A stretch of DNA of 64,000 bases from Dactylorhiza incarnata (GCA_033032865.1 JAWHQI010000060.1:10496001-10560000), one strand, 5' to 3'; positions 33,001-43,079 are shown, counted from the first letter of the stretch. Notes: generated by a model from the sequence alone, not told the origin. Numbers and translations: made by a program.

Positions 33001-34642
33001 TTTACATTCAGTACTTTCCTTTAAATACAGTCTCGCACTGGTCCCCCGCATTTACATTAAGTACTTTCCTTTAAATCTAGTCTCGCACTGGTCCCCCGCA
33101 TTTACATTATGTACTTTCATTTAAATCCAGTCTCGCACTGGTCCTATCATTATGGCCTCTGCTTTCGGCCTAATTTTCTGCATATTATGGCCTCTGCTTT
33201 TGGCCTACTTTTCTGCTTAACATGGCCTCTGCTTTCGGCCTAATTTTCTGCATATTATGGCCTCTGCTTTCGGCCTACTTTTCTGCTTAACATGGCCTCT
33301 GCTTTCGGCCTACTTTTCTGCTTAACATGGCCTCTGCTTTCGGCCTACTTCTCTGCTTAGTGTTATGGCCCCCTGCTTCCGGCCTAATTTACTTACTAAA
33401 TGTAGCGCTGTCGTGGCTATAATGCGGTGCTTATCCTCCCTTCTGCGAGGCCTTAGTTGGGGAGAACCCGGAGTCGAGTCCCTCCTCCCAGGTTAGCCCC
33501 AAGCAAGGAGCCCTCATACCGCTAAGCCTCCCGGTCAGAGGTTGTGGGACGGGTCGAGTAATCTGCCACGTACTTTAAGCGCTTGTTTTATTATTAAGCG
33601 GGTGAAGATTGTTTGGAAGTGGCGGGTTGGTCACGCTCGCAGACCGTTCGTACCGGTGCGGGTGGGTTGACAACTCATGGCGACAGGGAGATGTGCACAG
33701 CGGGTTATCACCACTCCGAACCTGCAGTTTTGCCTCCGCTGGTCGGCCTACAAATCGGTTCGCCGGATGTCGCTCACATCCAGTTGGTACACCAAGTTGT
33801 ACAGGAGGGCATGAGTGATACGGTACGACTACATTCAGAAGTGGCAAGACTGGCCACTATCACCGACGACCACATCGGTGAGGCCCGCGGGGTTAGCTCC
33901 CCTGCTTGAAATAAAGCGGTCTAAACTGTGTCGACACATGGTCTTTTTGTGTGCGTACAGGTTTGAATACCTGGGTGTGTGTATGCGCGAAATAGTGTTG
34001 CGTATTTACCATATGGTGCGATTACGGATATTAGGGTGGCAGGCCCTATCTATATATATATATATATGTAGATATATATATATATATATGTTTACCTGCT
34101 GCTAACTCTCTTCCTTGCTTCGGCTATTTTATTTCTGTCCTTTAGCCGCCCCCTGGATATGGATCCGGGGAGGGGATGTATTTTCTACTTAGCTCTGTGA
34201 CTAACGGTTATTTCTTATAACTAATCATAGGAGATGGGACAGCAAGGAGCCCCCGCACCACAGGATGATATACCAGCCTTGGAGATGGCCCGTTCGATTA
34301 CCCCAGCCTCGCCCCCTATCTTCCGCGACGTGAGTCCTAGATTATAGGACTAGACTAGGATCTTTTGTTTCGTCGATGTAGTCCCCGAGGCAGTAGTTGT
34401 AAACATTAGGCTTCGACCCTGTTCCAATATGTGTATATAAGCTGTGTGCTTGTTTTTATGTCTTTCGATTTCTTCCGCTATGCGTTCTGATGTGATGTTA
34501 TGATTCTTGTGCCTGACAAGGAGACCGCTCGGTGCTTGAAAAGGGTGGGACGTTGCCACCCAGAAAGCGATAAGTGGTCATTCTTGGGCAATAAGATCCC
34601 CCGTCCCTGAACCAGGTTCAGTTTGGGGAGGGGGGTCTTACA
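30002..34642 (+). repeat. 3' LTR of element E (4641 bp)
   Basis: This is the partner of 20359-24984 with the same layout: 157-bp array 30131-30830, TATAAAA 31229-31235, GC-rich leader, 50-bp array with six units 32871-33144, 35-bp array 33150-33382, (TA)n 34047-34090, gag exon 34234-34329, end GGTCTTACA. It is preceded by CGGGGACGAAAATC and ATTGGAT (about 29970-30001), the 3' internal end that element I also has. Confidence 0.92.
34234..34329 (+). other. Copy of the gag first exon in the E 3' LTR
   Basis: This has the same 32-codon frame and the same GAC|GTGAGT donor as 24564-24659. As part of the 3' LTR it has no downstream gag here, but it would be copied to the 5' position in a new insertion. 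Confidence 0.55.
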
Positions 34643-35035
34643 CTAGTTGCTTACCTCACTTGGAGGCGGAGGAACTCAACCATCTTACCAAAGCAACTGG
34701 GGGCAGAGAACCAGTCCACGTCCTAGGTGCTTACCTCACCTGGAGGCGAAGGAACTCAACCATCTTACCAAAGTAACTAGGGGCAGAGAACCAGTCCACG
34801 TCCTAGGTGCTTACCTCACATGGAGGAGAAGGAACTCAACCATCTTACCAAAGCGACTGGGGGAAGAGAACCAGTCCACGTCCTAGGTGCTTACCTCACC
34901 TGGAGGCGGAGAAACTCAACACCCTCTTACCAAAGCAACTGGGTGCAGAGAACCAGTCCACGTCCCAGGTGTTTACCTCACCTGGAGGCGGAGGAACTCA
35001 ACACCCTCCCAATCCAGTTACCAAGTAGCGAGTCG
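34643..35035. repeat. Tandem array 2 of element D (80-bp units), right half
   Basis: The 80-bp array continues after element E, beginning with the second copy of CTAGT. Five or so units are present, ending near CCCTCCCAATCCAGTTACCA. Confidence 0.88.
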
Positions 35036-35850
35036 ACCCGATGAGCCTCCCATCTACCTGCATGACTGAGCCCGGAGAATGGTCTCTAGTCGGGGATCTT
35101 ACTGATTGGAGGCAGAAGTACCCGTCCGCATCCTAGGTGTCTTGCTTACCTGGAGGCAGAGGAACTAAACGCCTTCCCAATCCAATTGGAGGCAGAAGTA
35201 CCCATCCGCGTCCTAGGGGCTTAGCTTACCTGGAAGTAGAGGAACTCAACACCCTCCCAATCCAGTTACCAAGTAGCGAGTCGACCCGATGAGCCTCCCA
35301 TCTGCCGACATGACTTAGCCCGGAGAATGATCTCTAGTCGGGGATCTTACCGATTGGAGGCGGAAGTACCCGTCCGCATCCTAGGTGCCTTGCTTACCTG
35401 GAGGCAGAGGAACTCAACGCCTTCCCAATCCAATTGGAGGAGGAAGTACCCATCCGCGTCCTAGGGGCTTAGCTTACCTGGAGGCAGAGAAACTCAATAC
35501 CCTCCCAATCCAGTTACCAAGTAGCGAGTCGACCCGATGAGCCTCCTATCTGCCGGCATGACTGAGCCCAGAGAATGGTCTCTAGTCGGGGATCTTACCG
35601 ATTGGAGGCGGAAGTACCCGTCCGCATCCTAGGTGTGTTGCTTACCTGGAGGCAGAGGAACTCAACGCCTTCCCGATCCAATTGGAGGCGGAAGTACCCA
35701 TCCGCGTCCTAGGGGCTTAGCTTACCTGGAGGCAGAGGAACTCAACACCCTCCCAATCCAGTTACCAAGTAGCGAGTCGACCCGATGAGCCTCCCATCTG
35801 CCGGCATGACTGAGCCCAGTGAATGGTCTCTAGTCGGGGATCTTACCTAA
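35036..35850. repeat. Tandem array 3 of element D (248-bp units)
   Basis: Three full units have a period of exactly 248 bp (TCTCTAGTCGGGGATCTTA at 35083, 35331, 35579 and 35827). Each contains GAGTCGACCCGATGAGCCTC and two CCGCATCCTAGG-like or CCGCGTCCTAGG-like blocks related to the 80-bp unit, so it is a higher-order repeat. It is non-coding. Confidence 0.9.
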
Positions 35851-36039
35851 GATACTACCTCTAAATATTTCTCACTTATAACGAGGAGGTTACATATTAC
35901 AACGCGCCTTCTTGCGCCTACTTGACCACATGCTCCACGACCATCTTCTTCATTGTCTCCTCCATTCCTTCTTAGCTTGCTCCTGGTCCTTCCGGATAAA
36001 GCTGTCTCCCCTTTGTCGGGGCTCTACTCTCTTCCCTTA

Positions 36040-37363
36040 CCTCCAGAAACTCTGGGTAGGTGGCTGTCGCGTGACCCTCCTACTGATGAAAGTCACAGTA
36101 TGGCAGTGTCAGCATCCTTGCTCCCTTCCATGCGCGACCCCTCTTCTTTTTTCCTCTTTTTCGACCAATCGACATGGCCTGAAGGGGTTGGGGTTGTGAT
36201 GGCCTTAGGTCTGGTTGCCACCCTGCTGAGTCGAACCATCCCTGCCCTCCCTGAAAGTTCTCTCTCCCCTGGAAATGGCCTTTGCCTTGGCCTTGAGGGG
36301 GATCCTCCTAGCGGCCTCCAGGTTGGACGGGCGACTGGTGGTTGAAACCCCCAACCTTGCTCCTGCCCAACGAGGGGGGGGGGGGGGGGGGGGAGGGGTC
36401 CCTGATGCCCCTGACTTCCTATTTCCTCCTTCCTCTTCCCTCCTTGCTCTTCCTTTTCTTCCTTCTTCTCCTCCTCCGTCCATTTGCGTAACTTTCCCAC
36501 GAGCTCCTGGTTGGTGGCCTCGCGCTCGATTTCTCGAGTAGCTCGCTCCATCTGCTCCTCGAAGGTCAGAGGGGGGTCTCGAGTCAGGCTCATCCTGAAC
36601 ATCCCTTGATGTATCTCGAGGATAAAGGCCGACTGTAGGGTGTGTTTGGGCACCTCGTTGACGAGGAGGATTTCTTCCTGGAATCGGTCGACGTAGTTCT
36701 CCAACGTCTCCTTCAGTTTCTGTCGAATCAATAACAGGGCCTCCACCCCTTCTTCTTCTTCCTCGGGGTGGAGAACCTCAGCAAGAAGCTCCGGCACAGG
36801 TCCTCGAAGCTGAAGATGGTGCCTGATGGGAGCTGGTGGAACCAGTTTCTCGCCTTTCCCTTGAAAGTGATGGAGAAGAGCTCACACATGAAAGAGTCCG
36901 TCATCTGCCTGATCGCGACCACGTCTTCAAACCACTAGAGGTGATGAAGAGGGTCATCCTTCCCTGCGCAGTAAGACATGTCCAGGTCGCTGAACCCATC
37001 TGGAACAAGAGCCAAGGTGATCAGCTCACAGAAGGGACTCCCCTACCCTTCCTGGCGAATCAAAGGCGTTCTCGCTGCCTCTCTACTGAGGTAGCCGGAC
37101 CCAGGAGAGCTGTTGAAGAGCACTCTTGCTTGAAGACCCAAGCCTTCACATGTGGCTAGCTCCTTCCCTTGCCGATGTGCTTGCTCTGCCTCCATCGGAG
37201 ATGGCGAGGCGAGCACGGGTGCTAGTGGTGTCGAGCACTCGCCGTGTGGGGGGAGTGCGACCCGCAAGAGTTCCAAGATTGACTTCCTGAACTCGTCGAG
37301 GTCACCCTTCTTCACGTACTCGCAGGTAGGTGGTGAGTCCCCCAGCTCATCGCTTCCAGCCAT
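36040..37363 (-). pseudogene. gag: Gag of element D (Tat/Retand-like), frameshifted
   Basis: Read on the minus strand, the N-terminus MAGSDELGDSPPTCEYVKKG (37363) runs to RVLFNSSPG near 37100. After stops, the core MCELFSITFKGKARNWFHQL and FSFEDLCRSFLLRF lies at about 36890-36750. In another frame the block RQKLKETLENYVDRFQEE, FILEIHQGMFRMSL and LTFEEQMERATRE (36797-36510) is followed by a long charged, Lys/Glu- and Pro-rich tail. A degraded zinc-finger-like motif (CDFHQ, GHATATYPEF, with the last Cys changed to Tyr) lies near 36080-36040. This is the Gag type of Tat-lineage gypsy elements. A C/G homopolymer at 36374-36394 sits in the tail. At least two frame changes make it inactive. No pol follows. 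Confidence 0.72.
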
Positions 37364-37633
37364 GAGACTTGCCCAGAGTTTTCCGAACTAGCTGCCTCCA
37401 CGTTCACCGCACCAGAATGTTGAAATGAGCACGGGTGCTAGTGGTGTCGAGCACTCGCCGTGTGGGGGGAGTGCGACCCGCAAGAGTTCCAAGATTGACT
37501 TCCTGAACTCGTCGAGGTCACCCTTCTTCACGTACTCGCAGGTAGGTGGTGAGTCCCCCAGCTCATCGCTTCCAGCCATGAGACTTGCCCAGAGCTTTCC
37601 GAACTAGCTGCCTCCACGTTCACCGCACCAGAA
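37211..37633 (-). repeat. Exact-length 207-bp duplication of the PBS/gag start of element D
   Basis: Copies at 37211-37417 and 37427-37633 are each 207 bp. They hold the primer-site candidate next to the LTR and the first codons of gag. The first 8 bases of the LTR, TGTTGAAA, plus a T sit between them. Both copies encode the same gag start on the minus strand (MAGSDELGDSPP). Confidence 0.88.
37618..37633 (-). other. Candidate primer-binding site of element D
   Basis: Directly inside the 5' LTR the minus strand reads TTCTGGTGCGGTGAACG. TGGTGCGGTGA starts with the TGG expected opposite a tRNA CCA end, and element G has the same TGGTGCGGTGAG at this place. I could not match it to a particular tRNA. 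Confidence 0.5.
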
Positions 37634-38563
37634 TGTTGAAACCAGAGAACTGGTCTCGACGTTCGAAAGGGGGATGCAGCTAACCCTTACTTGACCCGAG
37701 CTAGAACCCCTGACTGGTTGCTAAGAACTAGAAGATCCTACCCTTGAAGAACACTTGAGTCCAAAAATGGACCCCTTAAGTTGCAGTGTGGAGGTCCCAC
37801 CACACACCCGGAAGCTCACAAGAAACTTCCCCTCCCAAGCCAATGCTGAGCCTGAGCACCTTGGAGGGCACTAAGGACCACCTCACCGTCAACCTTCACT
37901 GACATGGGGAGGGGGTAGTGCTTGCTCACAAGACACACATGAGGAGAGGGGTGGAGACCAACTCTTCCCAAGGTGCCCATGTGGGTCTATTTATAGACTT
38001 CCCAAAATTGGGCTGCGGATAGCCAAAATTCTGCTATCTGCAGCTCAACCACGAACCTGAACGATCACTCCCCCCTCGCCGGGGGTCGAACGAGTGGACC
38101 GAGGTCCACCGCCCTGGCTGGGCGAGTGGACCTCACGGTCCACTCCACCCTTCGGGCGAGTGGACCCCTTGGTCCACTCGCCCAACTGCATGGGGCGAGT
38201 GGACCACGGGTCCACTCGCCCTCACCCTTGGGTGGCCCACTCTCCCCCCCCCCCCCCCCCCCCACTCGGGCGAGTGGACCAATGGTCCACTCGCCCGGGT
38301 CCTTGGGCGAGTGGACCAAGGGTCCACTCGCCCGGGTCCTTGGGCGAGTGGACCAAGGGTCCACTCGCCCGGGTCCTTGGGCGAGTAGACCAAGGGTCCA
38401 CTCGCCCGGGGCCTTTGGCGAGTGGAACCAAGGTCCACTCGACCAAGGAAAACTGCCCCCCCCCCCCCCCCCCCCCGGCCTTCTCTTTTTGGTCTTTGAC
38501 GACCACCAATGGGTCGGTCTACTGCGCCACGGTCACCGACTCAGAAAATATGAGGGTTGTACA
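37634..38563 (-). repeat. 5' LTR of element D (930 bp)
   Basis: This is the partner of 17874-18838. The minus-strand TATA box is at 37988-37995 (TATTTATA on plus). The palindromic array of 37-bp units is at 38090-38445. C runs of about 17-22 bases lie at 38246-38263 and 38457-38476. Confidence 0.88.
38090..38445. repeat. Palindromic 37-bp tandem array in the D 5' LTR
   Basis: The cleanest part (38305, 38342, 38379, period 37) repeats GGGCGAGTGGACC, AAG, GGTCCACTCGCCC and a CCGGGTCCTT-like linker. Each unit folds into a 13-bp stem with a 3-base loop. Confidence 0.9.
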
Positions 38564-38568
38564 ACTGG

Positions 38569-39067
38569 ATCAAGAAAATTGAATTAATTTTTAAGGCTAT
38601 GCGGTGTCTAGAGGATCGAAGAATTGATTTGGTTACCTTCCTATTGGAAGGAGAGGCCAATAGGTGGTGGGATAGTTTATCTCAAGGCCACTTTACTGGA
38701 CGTACGAATGCCAATATTCAGTGTAGTGACTTTCTGAAGGAATTTATCGATTGGTTTGTGCCACCATCCGATAAACGAATTCTTCAGGAGAAGTTCCTTC
38801 GTTTATTACAGGGAAATCGATCAGTAGTATAGTATGAAATGGAATTCACTCGGTTGGCTTATTATGCAAGTGAGATGGTGCCAAATGAACGAGAACGTTG
38901 TTTCCGTTTCCAGTTAGGCTTACGGGAAGAAGTCCGGGTACACTTGATTTCCCAGAGGATTAAAAAGTATAATGAGTTGGTGGAGACATCAAAATTAATT
39001 GAAAGAGATGTGGAAAGTTCGCAGAGGAAAAGTGAAGTTCCACAAAAGAGATTACCAGAAGAATAGA
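38569..39067 (+). pseudogene. gag: Gag core of element C after insertion D
   Basis: Gag resumes directly after D and its ACTGG duplication: KKIELIFKAMRCLEDR, LEGEANRWWDSL, FVPPSDKRILQEKFLRLLQG. TAG at 38830-38832 interrupts it, then MEFTRLAYYASEMVPNE, FRFQLGLREEVR and IERDVESSQRK follow. These are the Gag core motifs of chromoviruses, disabled by stops (38830, 39064). Confidence 0.82.
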
Positions 39068-39459
39068 GTAAGGCTTTCTCGGGGAAAAGTGGAGGCTCCA
39101 AATGGAAGAAGCACTAAAGGGGTCCTCCGATGTTAGCCCCAACAATAAGTGGTGTTGCTAGCTTTAGTAATCCCATATGTGTGAAATGTGGGAAAGCACT
39201 TCCCGGAGAATGTCTGAAAGGATCCGGTGTTTGTTTTAAATGTAATCGCCCTAGACATCTGAAACATGAATGCCCATTGTGGAAAACAGAAGCAGGGAGG
39301 AATCCAAAAGGAGGACCAGGTCAATCACCTACCTTACATCATCTTGATACTCCTACGTTAGATACAAAAGAAAAAGGCATCGAATCAGTAGCGTCAGGAT
39401 CAGTGCAATATAGGGAGGAAGAAAGACAGGTACAACCAAGAGTCTTCAATCTTAACTAG
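39068..39459 (+). pseudogene. gag: Nucleocapsid part of Gag, element C
   Basis: This is a frame with one CCHC-type knuckle, CFKCNRPRHLKHECP (Arg in place of the usual Gly), preceded by a CxxC pair (CVKCGKALPGEC). It ends ARG-VFNLN-like (RVFNLN then TAG at 39457-39459), the usual junction to protease. No intron is seen at the gag/protease border, unlike A and E: after the stop the frame continues straight on to DNVITSMIYV. Confidence 0.75.
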
Positions 39460-39722
39460 CAGGAAGCAAAATCACATGATAATGTGATAACAAGTATGAT
39501 TTATGTTCACAATCACCTTATGAAAGTTCTATTTGACATCAGAGCTAGTCCCTCCTTCATAGCGACAATGGCAGTGAAGCGATTGAATATGGAACCTTAT
39601 AAATCTCATTATGAATTAAAAGTCACAATGCCCAACAACGCAGAAATGTATACTCAGCTTCGATGTAAAATTTGGTTAATCATAGGTGACCAATCATTAT
39701 AAGCAGATTTGGCAGTGCTACC
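39460..39722 (+). pseudogene. pol: Protease, N-terminal half, element C; cut by element F
   Basis: The active-site motif reads LFDIRASPSFIA where DSGAS is expected, so the catalytic Ser-Gly is lost. The reading then runs NMEPYKSHYELKVTMPN to a stop near 39702. Element F interrupts at 39722. The rest of the protease ([15 protein letters not shown]) is at 46119 onward. Confidence 0.78.
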
Positions 39723-40039
39723 TGTGAGATCCCCCTCCTCCTTACCGGAGAGTTCCCGGATCTTATGCCCAGAACCGCCGTCTTATGGTGACTCCAACTC
39801 ACGGGTTAGATATCACCGCTCAACGTCGATCCTGCCGGCTAAATCGATCATATCACAGGCCAATTTGCAAGAAGTAATAAGTACAAATAGACAAGTCCAC
39901 AACCACAACACACATATAGGAATATATATATATATAAGAGTGCAAATAGTCCACAATGAAACAAAACTAAGAGAGTGTAAGGGCTTAAGCTCGATACAGA
40001 TCCAAAAAGTGACTTATAAAGGTAAATCACTCTCTCACT

Positions 40040-40172
40040 CTACACTATGCGGAAGCAACACAAAATACTCTCCAACCCGTCGCTGTGTGGAAGTAGTGAT
40101 GCGCAACATCTGCTCCTCAGGGTCTGCCGGCTCGTCCTGCCTAACGTACTGCGGCTCCTGCTCCTCGATCTC
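40040..40172 (-). other. Candidate LTR-embedded gag exon in F (start codon lost)
   Basis: On the minus strand a frame reading EEQEPQYVRQDEPADPEEQM follows GAGATC, where E has GAGATG. It lies about 320-450 bp from the LTR 3' end, as the exon of E does, and after a similar GACTAACGGT sequence. The initiator would be ATC (40167-40169 complement). The composition (acidic, Gln/Pro) is similar to the E exon. Confidence 0.35.
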
Positions 40173-40475
40173 CGGTGTTACGGCCACAACCGACCGTTAG
40201 TCAAAAAGACTAAGCCATTTTGTTCCCACCTCCCCCCCATGACTCCTAGGTACCGAGCGGGAGGATGAAGCGAAGGACAACAAGGGGTAAAAAGAAGTAC
40301 GGGTGACATGGACAGTACTAGAAGTATAAAGGGTAAGTGAGCAGTGAGAATAACAATAATATGTAATAAATGCAGTAAGTAGGACATCAGTAATAGGTAA
40401 ATAATAAGTAGTAAATAAATAAATGCAGCACAAGTGAAGTAATACGAAAAACTACCACACTATCATCTAGAATAC

Positions 40476-40571
40476 CTTAACTTATATGAATGCTCATACA
40501 AACTTATAAGTTAAGATTTTTGAAATTATAACTTATCATATAAAAGAGCTCACACTAATTTATATGATAAG
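40476..40571. repeat. Two adjacent perfect hairpins
   Basis: CTTAACTTATA (40476-40486) pairs with TATAAGTTAAG (40505-40515). CTTATCATATAAA (40532-40544) pairs with TTTATATGATAAG (40559-40571). Arms are 11 and 13 bp with loops of 18 and 14. They lie within solo LTR F. Confidence 0.8.
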
Positions 40572-41995
40572 GGTCTGCAAATGTATATGTCATTATGATA
40601 TTATGAATGTTATGGTATGCTATGCTATGTTCATACACTACAACTCACTCACACGACTCTGCGCGCACAGACCTTTAGTTCCTGCTTTTCGGAGGTAGCA
40701 AGCCTCTCAGGTACTTCCGTCGTGGCAACATAATCAGTGAATCGGGCACTCCACTTCTAGGTGGGCATACACACTGCCAGACCTAGACCTTACATACGTT
40801 GTTGTACACGTCCTAGGTGCACTTCCGTGAGCTTTTGCGTACTTTTGCTGACATCCCTCCAGACTTTTAAGGCCGGGGGTGGGTTACAAGGGATTGTCTG
40901 CTAGACCGCAGTAAAGTAACCTACTGGCCCTCTAACTCACCACACCCGGCCAAGGTCAACGTACCGCCATTGGTGTCAAATGGATCCGTACCGAAGACCT
41001 GCCACTAGTTTATGCACATGCAAGATTTATTACATTTCCCGAGCCACCAGCTCGTAGGACTAACTACTCTTGAACCATTCCATCCCTCCTAATAGGGCGA
41101 GGTTTACTTTTCTCAATTTAACTTAGTAAGGGTTACTCTTGTTTGTTACTTAGGCGATCATAGCAATTTAAGGTGACTTCCCGAGGTCTACCCGGTGAAG
41201 GGCTCGCAGCGGTACTAGATGTTATTCTGGGATGACATCCCAAACTTTCCTTTCTAGAATATTTACTTTTATTGATAACTACTCTCGTTAAGATTACCGT
41301 CATGGTAGCACTAAATTACTTAAGCATGATTTAAACTATTCTAGGTAGCTCGACGACCTTTTTAACGATGATTGGTGTAGATCCTTAGAAGTTCTTCTAT
41401 ATGCGTACCACTAACCTTGAATGCATCATGATCACCTTATGGGTCACTATACTACCATTGATAGGAGACTCCCAAAATACTCCAATGTTCATCGAGACGT
41501 GCTTCCGTTCATTATTCTCTATAGGGAAGACTTTCTCCAATTAGTTTACAACTTATGTGAACTGTAGTTATGTATGCCCTAATATTGTGTTCCAAATTTC
41601 ATTCCATTCTCACATGTCTGGGCTAGTCTAACCACTATCCCAAGTTTTTGCTAAACGCAGACCAACTCAACATTGAACTAATTTAATCTATATAATATGA
41701 ACATCACTAAAACATTACCAAATGTCCTAAATTTTTTTACCATAGGTTACACATGACCTATTTACAAGATGGTCAGAAATTCATAATTTTCCAAACTATT
41801 TTGGCCATTTATAAAAATACTTTAAATGATAATGCACACCTCACTTTATACATGAAGTACAACTTCCTGAAGTCAAAATGCTCTGAATAAATTATCAGTG
41901 ACATGTAATATATAAATATCATGGCTGACTGGATTTCTTAATTTTTCATAATGTTTTAGGTCACTATTTAAATATATACACTTTTAAATCAATTG

Positions 41996-42732
41996 TGTAC
42001 AACCCCTATTCGGCAGACAAGAGCCCAGGGTGTCCGGCGAGTAGGCTGGCACCCCCTGGCGAGTAGAGCCAAGGGTGTCCGACGAGTAGGCTGGCACCCC
42101 CTGGCGAGTAGAGCCAAGGGTGTCCGGCGAGTAGGCTGGCACCCCCTAGCGAGTAGATCTGAGGGCGTCCGGCGAGTAGGCCGACACCTCCAGGCGAGTG
42201 GACCCGTTTTCAGGCGAGACCAGGTCGGGAGAATTCGCCCAGGAAGATCTTTTTGAGATAAAATCCCATGGGTGCCCTTAGTGGTCTGCCCATAGCTCCT
42301 CAGAACAACAGAGCCCGACTATCAGCAGACCAACTTGGGGGTGCGTTTAACGGTAACGTAAAGCGGAACTACGCTATCCGCAGGCCATCCGGACCATTTT
42401 ACCCTCATAAGAGTTTGCCTATAAATAGGACCCATTATGTCTCAGATCGGCACAGATCCACCCCCCTTGAGAGAGCCTGTGCTTTCTTCCTTGTGCTGTC
42501 TGAGACAGGCTCAGCTTCTGGTTTTCGGGAGGGGAAATCAAGTTAGATTTCCGGGTTAGTGGCGGGACCTCCTCGCTGCATCCAGTGGGTCATTCTTAGG
42601 GAGCTACTTACCAACCGGTGAGGGTCAGTTCTTAGCTCGGAACACTTAGTTCTAGGGATCCGACGAAGAGAGAAGTAACTCAAGCTACTCCCCAAGTCTC
42701 GAACAAGTTGGACCGGTATCCGGGTTCCAACA
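41996..42732 (+). repeat. 5' LTR of element G (737 bp)
   Basis: The LTR begins TGTACAACCCC and ends GGTTCCAACA. It holds a 45-bp tandem repeat (GGCGAGTAGAGCCAAGGGTG then TCCGGCGAGTAGGCTGGCAC) over about 42014-42215. Because 45 is a multiple of 3, the array keeps an open frame (GVRRVGWHPLASRAK repeated). TATAAATA is at 42420-42427. Confidence 0.88.
42420..42427 (+). promoter_or_regulatory. TATA box of the G LTR
   Basis: TATAAATA lies about 310 bp before the LTR end, in the element's own orientation. Confidence 0.6.
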
Positions 42733-42775
42733 TTTTTGGTGCGGTGAGTGTGGACTTTTCTCATCTAACGATCCT

Positions 42776-43060
42776 ATGACTGAACGCGACGAGCTGGGAA
42801 CCGACCAGGGGAACTCGCCGCCTTCGGGCGAGTTTGTGACCAAGAGTGTCTTCGAGCAGGGGATGAAGGCGATGGAGGATACCATCCGGAGGTTACTGAC
42901 ACCTCGCGCCGAGGTGGAAGTATCCCCCCCGGTCGCAGTCGCCTCACCCGCGGAGGCGGGTCCAAGTCAGCGCCTCGGCAAGGAAGCGCTCCTAGGGGAG
43001 GAAGACCAGCCGCTCCGCGCGCGAGTGCTCTTCGCCAGCCCGACGGATACTCGCCAGTAA
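42776..43060 (+). pseudogene. gag: Gag N-terminus of element G (94 aa)
   Basis: The frame MTERDELGTDQGNSPPSGEF, then RLLTP, RLGKEALLG and LRARVLFASPTDTR matches the start of D Gag in order (SDELGDSPP, LLRVALPP, RQGKEL, LQARVLFNSSPG). It ends at a stop at 43058-43060, just before the deletion joint at 43080. It follows the primer-site candidate TGGTGCGGTGAG (42738-42749). A truncated Gag cannot assemble. Confidence 0.7.
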
Positions 43061-43079
43061 GAGGGCGAGCACGACCAAG

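Larger units (their letters stand above)
20359..34642 (+). mobile_element. Element E: Tekay-type chromovirus with 4.6-kb LTRs
   Basis: The LTRs at 20359-24984 and 30002-34642 are nearly identical by eye, start TGTAACATCCC and end GGGTCTTACA. The target duplication CTAGT is at 20354-20358 and 34643-34647. The internal region of about 5 kb codes for gag, protease, reverse transcriptase, RNase H, integrase and a chromodomain-like tail. As the innermost insertion on this branch of the nest, with very similar LTRs, it is probably the youngest element here. Stops and frameshifts show it is already inactive. Confidence 0.93.
17874..38563 (-). mobile_element. Element D: gag-only (TR-GAG-like) LTR element of Tat/Retand type, minus strand
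   Basis: The LTRs are at 37634-38563 (5') and 17874-18838 (3'), both with TG...CA ends. The target duplication ACTGG is at 17869-17873 and 38564-38568. On the minus strand the order is 5' LTR, a GC-rich primer-site candidate, a Tat-like Gag (37363 down to about 36040), then tandem-repeat arrays up to the 3' LTR. No protease, reverse transcriptase or integrase was found. Tandem arrays behind the coding region are typical of Tat-lineage elements (Ogre, Retand, Grande). Elements with terminal repeats and only gag are known as TR-GAG. Element E is inserted in the 80-bp array. Confidence 0.85.

Noticed and set aside
41993..42256. 87-codon ORF with GVRRVGWHPLASRAK repeats as a gene
   Set aside because: It lies in the LTR of G upstream of the TATA box and follows from the 45-bp repeat period.
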